This document shows positions 46,263 to 54,347 of a stretch of DNA of 64,000 nucleotides, piece after piece. The notes beneath the pieces are model-generated. The model did not search any database. It had not been told where the DNA came from and saw only the letters and a program-made list of their open reading frames with translations. This stretch comes from Streptomyces sp. WMMC500 (lineage in GTDB: Bacteria; Actinomycetota; Actinomycetes; Streptomycetales; Streptomycetaceae), in the NCBI RefSeq assembly GCF_027497195.1, contig NZ_CP114905.1, positions 4,068,001 to 4,132,000 on the forward strand, read 5' to 3'. A program made the translations under genes and the position numbers. Numbering within the stretch: position 1 is the stretch's first letter; each line of letters starts with the position of its first letter.

Positions 46263-47405
46263 GTGGAGAACGGTGGGACGAGCGGACGGGGCGCGGCAGC
46301 CGGGCCGCGTGCGGAGGGCCTCCCCGGCGAGGGCCGGGGAACGGGCCCGGGAGCGGGTGGACCGCTGCGCTGGCGGGAGGCCATGCGGCGGGCGCTGTAC
46401 GGGCCGGAGGGCTTCTACCGCCGGGGCGGGCCCGCCGCCGGGGCGGGGGCGCACTTCCGTACCTCGGTGCACGCGTCGCCGCTGTTCGCGAGTGCGGTGG
46501 CGGAGCTGGTGCGGCGGGTGGCGGTCGCGCTCGGGCGGCCGGCGGAGCTGGACGTGGTGGACGTCGGGGCGGGGCGCGGGGAGCTGCTGACGGGGGTGCT
46601 GGCCGCGTACGACGGTCCGGGGCGGTTGCGGGCGTACGCGGTGGAGGTCGGCCCGCGGCCGGAGGGTCTTGACGAGCGGATCACGTGGCTGGCGGAGCCG
46701 CCGCCGGGGGTGCGGGGGCTGCTGTTCGCCAACGAGTGGCTGGACAACGTGCCGGTGGAGGTCGCGGAGACGGACGAGGGGGGTGTGCCGCGGTACGTGG
46801 AGGTCGCGCCGGACGGCACCGAGCGGCTGGGCGCGGAGGTCGGCGGCGCCGACGCGGAGTGGCTGCGCCGCTGGTGGCCGCTGGCGGGCGCGCCGGCGGG
46901 CAGCCGCGCGGAGATCGGCGCCCCGCGCGACGCGGCGTGGTCGGCGGCGGTCGCGACCCTGACCGCCGGCCTGGCGCTGACCGCGGACTACGCCCACACC
47001 CGGGCGGCCCGCCCCCCGTACGGCACGCTGACGGCGTTCCGCGACGGGCACGAGGTGGCGCCGGTGCCGGACGGGAGCTGCGACGTGACGGCGCACGTGG
47101 CGCTGGACGCGGTCGCCGCCGCGCTGGGCGGGCAGACCGGAACGGGCCCGGCGGAGGGCGCCCCGGGCACGCCCGGCGCCCGGGAGCGGGGCGGGGCTCC
47201 GGCGCTGATGTCGCAGCGGGAGGCGCTGCGGGGGCTCGGGCTCGACGGGAGGCGACCGCCGCTCGCGCTGGCCTCGACCGACCCGTCGGGCTACCTGCGG
47301 CGGCTCGCCGCCGCGGGGGAGGCGGCCGAGCTCCTCGACCCCGCCGGGCTCGGGGGCTTCACCTGGCTGGCCCGCCACGTGGGCATCGCCCCGGTCCTCC
47401 CCTGA
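46263..47405 (+). CDS. MidA/NDUFAF7-type SAM-dependent methyltransferase
   Basis: A 380-residue member of the family of NDUFAF7, which methylates an arginine of a complex I subunit in mitochondria. Features are [13 protein letters not shown] (the YYGP-like entry), [22 protein letters not shown], the SAM loop [40 protein letters not shown], and [28 protein letters not shown]. The middle has an insertion of about 30 residues near 300 (Gly/Ala/Pro). GTG 46263 follows GGAGG by eight bases; the upstream ATG has no such site. An orphan nuoD copy 10 kb away (57319) is a subunit of the same complex, a possible functional link. Confidence 0.85.
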   Translation: MENGGTSGRGAAAGPRAEGLPGEGRGTGPGAGGPLRWREAMRRALYGPEGFYRRGGPAAGAGAHFRTSVHASPLFASAVAELVRRVAVALGRPAELDVVDVGAGRGELLTGVLAAYDGPGRLRAYAVEVGPRPEGLDERITWLAEPPPGVRGLLFANEWLDNVPVEVAETDEGGVPRYVEVAPDGTERLGAEVGGADAEWLRRWWPLAGAPAGSRAEIGAPRDAAWSAAVATLTAGLALTADYAHTRAARPPYGTLTAFRDGHEVAPVPDGSCDVTAHVALDAVAAALGGQTGTGPAEGAPGTPGARERGGAPALMSQREALRGLGLDGRRPPLALASTDPSGYLRRLAAAGEAAELLDPAGLGGFTWLARHVGIAPVLP

Positions 47406-47407
47406 CA

Positions 47408-47431
47408 CCGCGGGCCCGTACACCCCCGCGG
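47408..47431. terminator. Hairpin between the convergent methyltransferase and osmoprotectant ATPase genes
   Basis: CCGCGGG (47408-47414) pairs with CCCGCGG (47425-47431) across a ten-base loop. There is no T run. It lies in the 33-base gap between two convergent stops. Confidence 0.5.
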
Positions 47432-47438
47432 CAGCGCC

Positions 47439-48602
47439 TCACACCTGCGGCAGCGAGTCCAGCTCCACCTCCGCCCGCGCCACCGCGCGCGCGTCCGCGT
47501 CGATCGACCGCCGCAGCGCCTCGTGCAGGCTCGCCGGTGTCAGGACGCCGGCGAACCGGCCCGTCTCCTCGTGGTCCACCACCGCGATCCACCCCGCGTC
47601 GTACTGCAGCATCGTCGCGAACGCCTTCTTCAGGCTCGCCCCCAGCGGCAGCCAGGCGTCCATCCGGCGCGCGTAGTCCGACACGGCGCCGCCCTTGGCG
47701 ATCTCGTCCGCGGCGACCCACCCGTGCAGTTCGCCGTCCTCGTCCAGCACGACCGCCCACCGCGCGCCCCCGTCCCGCAGCGCCGCCGCGGCAACGCGCG
47801 CGTCGTCGTCGAGCCGCACCACCGGCGGCTGCTCCAGGTCATCGCGCTCGATCTCCGTCACCGACAGCCGCTTCAGCCCCCGGTCGGCGCCGACGAAGTC
47901 GGCCACGTACGGGGTGGCGGGCTTGCCCAGGACCGCCGCCGGCGAGTCGAGCTGCTCGATCCGCCCGTCCCCGAAGACCGCGATGCGGTCGCCGAGCCGT
48001 ACCGCCTCCTCGATGTCGTGTGTGACGAAGAGCACGGTCTTGCGCATCCGCGCCTGCAGCTTGAGGAACTCGTTCTGCAGGTGCTCCCGCACCACCGGGT
48101 CGACCGCCCCGAACGGCTCGTCCATCAGCAGCACCGGCGGGTCCGCCGCCAGCGCCCGCGCCACGCCGACGCGCTGGCGCTGGCCGCCGGAGAGCTGGTC
48201 GGGGTAGCGGCGGCCGTGCTCGTGCGGGTCGAGGCCGACCAGCTCCAGCAGCTCGGCCGCCCGCTTCAGCCGCTTGTCGCGCGGCGTGCCCAGCAGGTGG
48301 GGCACGGTGGCGGTGTTGTCGAGGACGTTCTTGTGCGGGAAGAGGCCGACGTTCTGGATGCAGTAGCCGATGTGGCGGCGCAGCTCGACGGGGTCGGTCG
48401 CCATGACGTCCTGCCCGTCGACCTCGATGCGGCCGGCGGTGGGCTCGATGAGCCGGTTGACCATCTTCAGGGTGGTGGTCTTCCCGCAGCCGGACGGGCC
48501 GACGAGCGTCACCAACTCGCCCGCGGCGACGTCGAACGACAAGTCGCTCACCGCCGTAGTCCCATCGGGGTACCGCTTGGTCACGTGCTCGAATCGGATC
48601 AT
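47439..48602 (-). CDS. Osmoprotectant ABC transporter ATP-binding protein (OpuCA/ProV-like) with CBS domains
   Basis: A 387-residue ATPase for uptake of betaine, choline or related compounds. Walker A is GPSGCGKTT, the signature is LSGGQRQRVGVARALA, and Walker B is PVLLMDEPFGAVDPVVREHLQNEF, where VREHLQ is diagnostic of this family. Two CBS motifs occupy the C-terminal 120 residues (LDEDGELHGWVAADE and YDAGWIAVVDHEETGRFAGVLTP). These probably sense ionic strength, as in OpuA. ATG 48602 diverges from the permease gene at 48686, an unusual split: the ATPase and permease are normally in one direction. It has no visible ribosome binding site beyond a weak GAGG region. Confidence 0.93.
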   Translation of the reverse strand: MIRFEHVTKRYPDGTTAVSDLSFDVAAGELVTLVGPSGCGKTTTLKMVNRLIEPTAGRIEVDGQDVMATDPVELRRHIGYCIQNVGLFPHKNVLDNTATVPHLLGTPRDKRLKRAAELLELVGLDPHEHGRRYPDQLSGGQRQRVGVARALAADPPVLLMDEPFGAVDPVVREHLQNEFLKLQARMRKTVLFVTHDIEEAVRLGDRIAVFGDGRIEQLDSPAAVLGKPATPYVADFVGADRGLKRLSVTEIERDDLEQPPVVRLDDDARVAAAALRDGGARWAVVLDEDGELHGWVAADEIAKGGAVSDYARRMDAWLPLGASLKKAFATMLQYDAGWIAVVDHEETGRFAGVLTPASLHEALRRSIDADARAVARAEVELDSLPQV

Positions 48603-48634
48603 GCTTCCTCATTCTGCCCCGCCCTCCCCTCCCC

Positions 48635-48657
48635 GTGTCAGTGGTGGAGGGTCTAAT
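48635..48657 (+). promoter_or_regulatory. Candidate promoter for the osmoprotectant permease operon
   Basis: GTGTCAGTG (48635-48643), eight bases, then TCTAAT (48652-48657). This is eight of nine bases to the mycobacterial damage-promoter -35 TTGTCRGTG. The -10 is one base from TANNNT. It lies 29 bases before the GTG. Confidence 0.4.
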
Positions 48658-48685
48658 AGAGCTGCCTACGGGAAGGAGCGGTGGC

Positions 48686-49429
48686 GTGAAAGCCTCCGGC
48701 TGCCTGGCAGCGAACGAGTGGATCTGCGGTGAATACGTCCGCAGCCGCACAGAAGAACTCGTCGACGCCACGGTCCAGCACGTCTGGATCACGCTGGCGT
48801 CCGTGGCCATCGGCCTGCTGATCTCTTTCCCGCTGGCGCTGATCGCCCGCCGCTGGCGGGTGCTCACGGGCCCCGTGCTCGGCCTGACGACGGTGCTGTA
48901 CACGATTCCGTCGCTCGCCATGTTCTCCCTGCTCGTCCCGCTCATGGGCATTTCGGCGTCCGTGGTCGTCACGGGCCTCGTGCTCTATTCGCTGACGATC
49001 CTCATCCGGAATCTGCTGGCGGGCCTCGATTCCGTACCGGCGGAGACGCGGGAGGCGGCGCGCGGAATGGGGTACGGGCCGACGCGGCTGCTGTTCGCCG
49101 TCGAGCTGCCGCTCGCGCTGCCCGCCGTCATGGCGGGGCTGCGGATGGCGACGGTGTCGACGATCGCGATGACGACGGTCGGCGGAATCATCGGCTACGG
49201 CGGGCTGGGCAACCTGATCGTCGAAGGCATGCGCAGCCTGTTCAAGGCGCAGGTGCTGACGGCGTCGGTGCTGTGCGTGCTGCTCGCCGTGCTGGCGGAT
49301 CTGCTGCTCCTGGGCCTGCAGCGGCTGCTGACGCCGTGGGCACGGGCGCGGCGGCGCAGGAGCGGTGGCGGCGGCAGGTTCCGCGCGTGGGCAAGGACAG
49401 CCGGGCGGCACCAGGGGGGCGTTGCCTGA
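48686..49429 (+). CDS. Osmoprotectant ABC transporter permease (OpuCB-like)
   Basis: A 247-residue inner-membrane subunit. The first 30 residues contain LAANEWICGEYVRSRTEELVDATVQHVWIT, the usual N-terminal QAT start. The EAA-type cytoplasmic loop is AARGMGYGPTRLLFAVELPLALPAVMAGLRMATV, and about six helices are predicted. The C-terminal 25 residues are basic and Gly-rich. GTG 48686 follows AAGGAG, a strong ribosome binding site. The stop overlaps the next ATG (TGATG). Together with the second permease, the ATPase at 47439 and the lipoprotein it completes the transporter. Confidence 0.93.
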   Translation: MKASGCLAANEWICGEYVRSRTEELVDATVQHVWITLASVAIGLLISFPLALIARRWRVLTGPVLGLTTVLYTIPSLAMFSLLVPLMGISASVVVTGLVLYSLTILIRNLLAGLDSVPAETREAARGMGYGPTRLLFAVELPLALPAVMAGLRMATVSTIAMTTVGGIIGYGGLGNLIVEGMRSLFKAQVLTASVLCVLLAVLADLLLLGLQRLLTPWARARRRRSGGGGRFRAWARTAGRHQGGVA

Positions 49430-50208
49430 TGGGCACCATCACGGACGCGTGGACGTGGCTGACCACGGGGTCGAACTGGTCGGGCCCGAGCGGGATCGGC
49501 GTCCGGCTGGGCGAGCACCTGTATCTGACCGGCATGTCGCTGGCCCTCGCCTGCGCCGTCGCGCTGCCGATCGCGTTCTGGCTGGGCCACATCGGCAAGG
49601 GCGGCACCCTGGCGATCAACATCTCGAACGTCGGGCGGGCCGTGCCCACGCTCGCCGTGCTCGGGCTGCTGATGCTCACGCCGCTGCGCATGCATGGTGA
49701 CTGGCCGACGGTCATCGCGCTGGTGCTGTTCGCGGTGCCGCCGCTGCTGACGAACGCGTACGTGGGCATCCGCGAGGCCGACCGGGACGTGGTGGAGGCG
49801 GCGCGGGGCATGGGCATGTCCGGGCCGCAGTTGCTGCGCCGGGTGGAGCTGCCGCTGGGCTATCCGCTGGTGATGACCGGGCTGCGGTCGGCGACCGTGC
49901 AGGTGGTCGCGACGGCCACGCTGGCGGCCATCGCGGGCGGTGGCGGGCTCGGCCGGATCATCACCGCGGGCTTCCGGACGTACAACACACCGATGGTGGT
50001 GGCCGGCGCCTTCCTGGTGGCGGTGCTGGCCCTGGTGCTGGAGGCCGTGCTCGTCGCCGCCGAGCGGCTGCTCGACCCGATGCGCGGCCGTCGCGACGGC
50101 CGCCGCGGGCGCGGGCGCGGGACACCCGGGGACGACCTGGCGGGGCCGGGAGCGGAGGGGGCGGACGTGCCGCCGGGGAAACAGAAGCCCGTGCCGGCGT
50201 CGCTGTAG
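49429..50208 (+). CDS. Osmoprotectant ABC transporter permease (OpuCD-like)
   Basis: A 259-residue permease. It begins MGTITDAWTWLTTGSNWSGPSGIGVRLGEHLYLTGMSLALA. The EAA loop is AARGMGMSGPQLLRRVELPLGYPLVMTGLRSATVQ, and it has about six helices. The C-terminal 45 residues are basic and disordered (RGRRDGRRGRGRGTP). It is paired with the preceding permease gene. The sequence after the last helix is longer than in most OpuCD proteins. A 168-base gap to the lipoprotein gene may hold a second promoter. Confidence 0.93.
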   Translation: MGTITDAWTWLTTGSNWSGPSGIGVRLGEHLYLTGMSLALACAVALPIAFWLGHIGKGGTLAINISNVGRAVPTLAVLGLLMLTPLRMHGDWPTVIALVLFAVPPLLTNAYVGIREADRDVVEAARGMGMSGPQLLRRVELPLGYPLVMTGLRSATVQVVATATLAAIAGGGGLGRIITAGFRTYNTPMVVAGAFLVAVLALVLEAVLVAAERLLDPMRGRRDGRRGRGRGTPGDDLAGPGAEGADVPPGKQKPVPASL

Positions 50209-50376
50209 GGTTCGGCGACACGTCATGCGCAGCGCAGCGCCTTGTCACGTGGCGTCGGTGTGCGCGTAGAACGTCGGCATTCTCCTCCGGAAAAACTCCA
50301 CCAGACCGCGCGTGACCCCACACCCCTCGCTTTCCGAGACACCACGAACACCGACTCCCAACGGATGGAGAATCCC

Positions 50377-51354
50377 TTGATCACCAACCGCGTTCGAGCC
50401 CGCGCCGCCGCCTCGGTGCTGGCCGCCGCCGCCCTGACCGCGGGGCTCGCGGCCTGCGGCGGCGACAGCCTGGAGGAGAAGGGCGGCACGGACTCCTCGG
50501 ACGACGACAAGTCATCCCTGGTCGTGGGCCAGGCCGGGTTCACGGTCTCGACGGTGACCGCCGAGCTGTACTCGGCGATGCTGGAGGACGCCGGCTACGA
50601 CGTCACGATAAAGAAGCTGGAGAACCGCGAGCTGTACGAGCCGGAGCTGGAGAAGGGCAGCATCGACGTCTTCCCGGAGTACGCCGCGACCCTCGCCGAG
50701 TTCCTCAACGCGAAGGAGAACGGCGTGGAGGCACCGGAGAAGAACCCCGTCGCGTCGAACGACGTCGACGAGACGGTGACCGCCCTGCGTGAGCTCGCCG
50801 AGCCCCGCGGCCTGAAGGTGCTCTCCGCCGGCGACGCCGTCGACCAGAACGCCTTCGCCGTCTCCAAGGACTTCGCCGCGGAGAACAAGCTCAAGACCCT
50901 CAGCGACCTCGGCAAGACCGGCGAGGCCGTCCGCCTGGCGGCGGGCGACGAATGCCCGGAGCGCCCGTTCTGCGAGCCGGGCCTGGAGAAGACGTACGAC
51001 ATCGACATCGCGAAGATCGACCCCCTGGGCGTGGGCACCCCGGCGGCCAAGCAGTCGGTCCAGGACGGCACCAACCAGCTCGTCCTGACGACGACCACGG
51101 ACGCCACCCTGGACGACTTCGACCTGGTGCTTCTGGAGGACGACAAGGGCCTGCAGAACGCGGACAACATCCTCCCGGTCGTCAACGAAGAGGAAGCGGG
51201 GACGAAGGAGATCGCGTCCACGCTGGACAAGCTCACGAAGGTGCTGACGACGGAGGACCTGATCGAGCTGAACCGCAAGGTGGACGCGGAGCGGATGAAG
51301 CCGGCGGACGCGGCGAAGGAGTACCTGGAAGAGAAGAACCTCCTCGGCTCGTGA
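50377..51354 (+). CDS. Osmoprotectant-binding lipoprotein (OpuCC-like)
   Basis: A 325-residue solute-binding protein of the OpuAC type. Its lipobox is LAAC with Cys27 if the TTG at 50377 is used. The signal is RARAAASVLAAAALTAGLAAC. The mature protein begins GGDSLEEKGGTDSSDDDK and has the QAT landmarks GQAGFTVSTVTAELYSAMLEDAGYDV and FPEYAATLAEFLNAKEN. The TTG is favoured because GGATGGAG precedes it by six bases; the ATG 12 bases earlier has no site. The hairpin at 51362-51392 follows. Confidence 0.92.
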   Translation: MITNRVRARAAASVLAAAALTAGLAACGGDSLEEKGGTDSSDDDKSSLVVGQAGFTVSTVTAELYSAMLEDAGYDVTIKKLENRELYEPELEKGSIDVFPEYAATLAEFLNAKENGVEAPEKNPVASNDVDETVTALRELAEPRGLKVLSAGDAVDQNAFAVSKDFAAENKLKTLSDLGKTGEAVRLAAGDECPERPFCEPGLEKTYDIDIAKIDPLGVGTPAAKQSVQDGTNQLVLTTTTDATLDDFDLVLLEDDKGLQNADNILPVVNEEEAGTKEIASTLDKLTKVLTTEDLIELNRKVDAERMKPADAAKEYLEEKNLLGS

Positions 51355-51361
51355 GACGAGC

Positions 51362-51392
51362 GGTCCCGCCGGGCCCCGGGCCCGGCGGGACC
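51362..51392 (+). terminator. Terminator of the osmoprotectant operon
   Basis: GGTCCCGCCGGGCC (51362-51375) and GGCCCGGCGGGACC (51379-51392) form a perfect 14-pair stem. It starts eight bases after the lipoprotein stop. Confidence 0.8.
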
Positions 51393-51490
51393 CGCGGATG
51401 TGACGGCGGAACGGGCAACCGATCCGGCCCGGGCGGCAACCAGGTAACGCGCGAAGCGCGCACCCCCCACTACCCGGGAGTTGGTCGACC

Positions 51491-52768
51491 ATGGGACGAG
51501 GCAAGCCCGGCAGCAGCCGCAGGGTGAGTGGCCGTGAGAGCCGTCACGGCACCGGCAACGACGACACCGGCGGGGCCGGCCGGACCGGCGGCGACGGCCT
51601 TCGCCGGCGGCGCACGGCCGCGCTCACCGCCGCCTGCCTGACGGCACTGGCCGCCGCAGCCGCCACGCTGACGGTCCAGGGCAGCGCCCACGGCGAGGAG
51701 CCGGCCCCGGCGCCGCTGGCGTGCGGCGACGGTTCGTACCACGCGGAGGCGGTGAAGAGCGGCAGCACGTGGACCGCCCGCCGCGGCAGTTCGGTCGTCT
51801 ACACCGGCGACGACATGCTGTCGGCCATGAGCGCCGCCGTCGGCAGCCTCACCCCGGGCCGTACGGCCAAGGAGCGCGTCGTCGTCCGCGGCTCGGGCAC
51901 GATGAGCCGCGGATCGAGGCTGTCGCTGCCGAGCTACACCACGTTGGACGTCTGCGGCACCATCGACGTCACCGGCTCGGGCTCCGGCGACCAGGCGCCG
52001 GTCTACGCCCGCGGCGTACGCGATGTCGAGGTCCAGCACCTGAACGTCACCGGTAGTCCCGTATACGGCATCTTCATGCGCAACGTCACCAACGTCACCC
52101 TCGGCCAGATCGACATGCGCCTGTCGGCCGGCCTCGGCGTCCGCATCGACAACCGCGGCGACACCAGCCAGTGGACCCGTAACGTCCGGATCGACAACGT
52201 CTACGTCTCCGGAGCGAGCGCGCACGCGGTCGAGACCTACGGCGTCGACGGCCTCACCATCGGCACCGTCACCGCCCGCGGCGTCGGCGAGTCGGGCCTG
52301 CTGCTCAACCAGACGATCAACGCCGACATCGGCACCGTAGACGCCGTAGACGCCGGCACCGGCACCGGCTACGCGGCCTTCCGCATGGCCAACCGCAACG
52401 GCCGCGTCGGCGACAGCTACGCCACCAACATCCGCGTCGGCCAGGTCATCGCCCGCGGCGGCGGCCGCGGCGTCTTCTGCGTCTCCGAAAGCGGCGGCGC
52501 GGTCATCGACCGCGTCGACATCGCGAACACGGGCGGCAACGCCATCCTGCTGGAGAACTGCTACAACGTGAGCATCGCCGGCCAGAGCGGCTCCGTGTCC
52601 GGCCCCGGCGACATCCGCATCGCGGCCCGCTCGGAGTTCGCGAACTCCCGGGACATCACGCTGCAGAACCTGACGGTGACGAACTCCGCCCTCAACGAGA
52701 ACCCGTGCGCCGACAACCTGACCGTACGGAACGTCCAGTTCGTCAACTCCAGCCGGAACACCTGCTGA
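51491..52768 (+). CDS. Secreted right-handed parallel beta-helix protein
   Basis: A 425-residue exported protein. A basic region up to residue 42 (RRRR) is followed by a hydrophobic segment TAALTAACLTALAAAAATLTVQ and cleavage near SAHGEE. The mature part has repeated short strands ending in NI/NV/DI or similar (VEVQHLNVTGSPVYGIFMRNVTNVTLGQIDM; NVRIDNVYVSGASAHAVETYGVDGLTIGTVTAR; RVGQVIARGGGRGVFC), the coil pattern of pectate-lyase-like helices. No polysaccharide-lyase catalytic triad is evident. Conserved Cys pairs probably form disulfides. ATG 51491 follows GGAG. It may bind or modify a surface polysaccharide, which is inference. Ends five bases before a convergent gene. Confidence 0.8.
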   Translation: MGRGKPGSSRRVSGRESRHGTGNDDTGGAGRTGGDGLRRRRTAALTAACLTALAAAAATLTVQGSAHGEEPAPAPLACGDGSYHAEAVKSGSTWTARRGSSVVYTGDDMLSAMSAAVGSLTPGRTAKERVVVRGSGTMSRGSRLSLPSYTTLDVCGTIDVTGSGSGDQAPVYARGVRDVEVQHLNVTGSPVYGIFMRNVTNVTLGQIDMRLSAGLGVRIDNRGDTSQWTRNVRIDNVYVSGASAHAVETYGVDGLTIGTVTARGVGESGLLLNQTINADIGTVDAVDAGTGTGYAAFRMANRNGRVGDSYATNIRVGQVIARGGGRGVFCVSESGGAVIDRVDIANTGGNAILLENCYNVSIAGQSGSVSGPGDIRIAARSEFANSRDITLQNLTVTNSALNENPCADNLTVRNVQFVNSSRNTC

Positions 52769-52771
52769 CGC

Positions 52772-53401
52772 CTACTCCTGGGGCGAGGGCACGGCGAATC
52801 CGACGGTCTGCAGAACGGCGGCGGTCATGTCGCAGAACTCGCCCCAGTAGTCCGTGGCCGCGGTGTCGAGCGTGAAGACGGCGGTGTAGGGCCCGGTGGG
52901 AAACGGGACGTGCACCTGGATCTGCCCGGTGCGGAGGGTGGTCTCCTGTCCGTCGGCCGCGAGCTCCGCGGGCACGGTGAACTCCCGCAGGGTCGTGCAC
53001 GAAACGGCGGGCCCGCACGGCAGTTCGAGCCACCGCACGTCGTTGGTCGGATCCCGTACGAGGACTTCCCGGATCCCGGTGCCGGCGGCCTCGACGGAAG
53101 GATGCCCGCTCTCCCACGCACCCACGTGGAAAGCACAGTGCGCAACCCCGCCCTCGTCCCGCGCGAAGAGCCCCACCGCCGAATACTCCAGCCCGGCACT
53201 CCCCATCAGCTCCCCCATCCCGGCGTAGTAGGGCGCGGCGGCGGCCCACAGGGTGTCGTCACCGTTGGGGAAGAGTTCCCGGACGAACTCGTCGGCGAGG
53301 GTGGCGCGTTCGTCGGGGGTGGCGGCGATGGGCAGGGAGTGGAACCCGTCGGGAACGGTGAACCAGACGGGAGGTACGCCGTCGGGGCGTGGAGAGGCCA
53401 T
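52772..53401 (-). CDS. Hypothetical protein of the T7SS-like cassette (gene 4)
   Basis: A 209-residue cytoplasmic protein. The N-terminal half has PPVWFTVPDGFHSLPIAATPDERATLADEFVRELFP. The second half forms strands ending QVHVPFPTGPYTAVFTLDTAATDYWGEFCDMTAAVLQTVGF, typical of proteins encoded next to WXG100-like genes in Streptomyces. There is no signal or membrane segment. It could be an immunity-type or chaperone partner, but this cannot be shown. It is the last gene of a leftward operon: gap 17 to the previous stop. ATG 53401 is preceded by TGTGTCACACC-like sequence with no strong binding site. Confidence 0.75.
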   Translation of the reverse strand: MASPRPDGVPPVWFTVPDGFHSLPIAATPDERATLADEFVRELFPNGDDTLWAAAAPYYAGMGELMGSAGLEYSAVGLFARDEGGVAHCAFHVGAWESGHPSVEAAGTGIREVLVRDPTNDVRWLELPCGPAVSCTTLREFTVPAELAADGQETTLRTGQIQVHVPFPTGPYTAVFTLDTAATDYWGEFCDMTAAVLQTVGFAVPSPQE

Positions 53402-53418
53402 AGGGGTGTGTCACCGAT

Positions 53419-54333
53419 TCAGTCGAGGTCACCGGGCTGCAGTGTGGGGTGTTCGCCTTCCGGCCCGATCAAGTGCATGGTGTAGCCGTCAGAGCAATTG
53501 CCGCCGATCGGATCCGCGGGTTCGGACCAGGCTTCGAACAGAATGTTGCCGCTCGGCCGTCTGGTGACGATGCGATAGGGATATCCGGAACCGCGGTTGG
53601 AACCGGCACGCATCTCCAGATAGGCGTCGATGGCGTTCCGCTGAGCCGGAGTGAGTTGATCCAGCGGAAGGAAGTCCGACGAAAGGTGCCGAAGGAACGA
53701 ATTTACCGCGTCATCGTCGTACGAGTGGAGTCGGCACCACGATCCGTCGGTGAACGCGATCGTGAAATTCCGTTGACCCGTGCTGAACTTCTTCCGCTCC
53801 ACCTGGGCGATGACCGAGCGGTCCGCTTCCCAGAGGAGTTCGTCACGGGACGTGTCGTCGTCGGGAAAACCGACCACGACCAGTCGCACATCGGTGACGA
53901 TCGCGTGGCTCCTGTAGTTCCCGGGGCGGCGTGCGGGGTCGAGCTGCCAGGGAAGTGTTCTGGCGATCGCCCCCGCCTGCCCCCAGACGACGGGGAAGTC
54001 GTCAACTTCGTTCTCCGGGTCCTCGCTCTTCCCCCGCGATTCCGGGGCGCCGAACGGCGTGCCCACGGCCCCCAGCGCGCCGGCGGCGAAGGCGACCACC
54101 GCATGGGACACGACGCCCACCCCTCTGGCCGTACGCCGGGTGCTCTGGTCCGCCCGGCTGCGCACGGTGTACGTCGGCCCTTCCGGCCAACCGAGCAACT
54201 CGTGCTGGATGTCACGGCGCTCGGTGTCGCGGAACCAGCGCTTGCCGGAGACGGGCGCCGCCATACCCGTGGCGAACTCCGCCGCCCCGCGGCTGAGTAA
54301 GGTCTCTCCCGTGCGCGGCTCCCAGGCTGCCAT
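53419..54333 (-). CDS. Hypothetical protein of the T7SS-like cassette (gene 3)
   Basis: A 304-residue protein. It begins MAAWEPRTGETLLSRGAAEFATGMAAP. A hydrophobic stretch at about 80-97 (GVVSHAVVAFAAGALGAVGTPFG) may be a membrane contact or a core helix. The rest is alpha/beta with SHAIVTDVRLVVVGFPDDDTSRDELLWEADRSVIAQVERKKF and SGYPYRIVTRRPSGNILFEAW. It is not similar to any family I recognise. ATG 54333 follows GAGAGGGCGGATC. It lies 14 bases after the large T7SS-like gene, so the genes are one operon. A role linked to the secreted protein (regulator, chaperone, immunity) is inference. Confidence 0.72.
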   Translation of the reverse strand: MAAWEPRTGETLLSRGAAEFATGMAAPVSGKRWFRDTERRDIQHELLGWPEGPTYTVRSRADQSTRRTARGVGVVSHAVVAFAAGALGAVGTPFGAPESRGKSEDPENEVDDFPVVWGQAGAIARTLPWQLDPARRPGNYRSHAIVTDVRLVVVGFPDDDTSRDELLWEADRSVIAQVERKKFSTGQRNFTIAFTDGSWCRLHSYDDDAVNSFLRHLSSDFLPLDQLTPAQRNAIDAYLEMRAGSNRGSGYPYRIVTRRPSGNILFEAWSEPADPIGGNCSDGYTMHLIGPEGEHPTLQPGDLD

Positions 54334-54347
54334 GATCCGCCCTCTCC

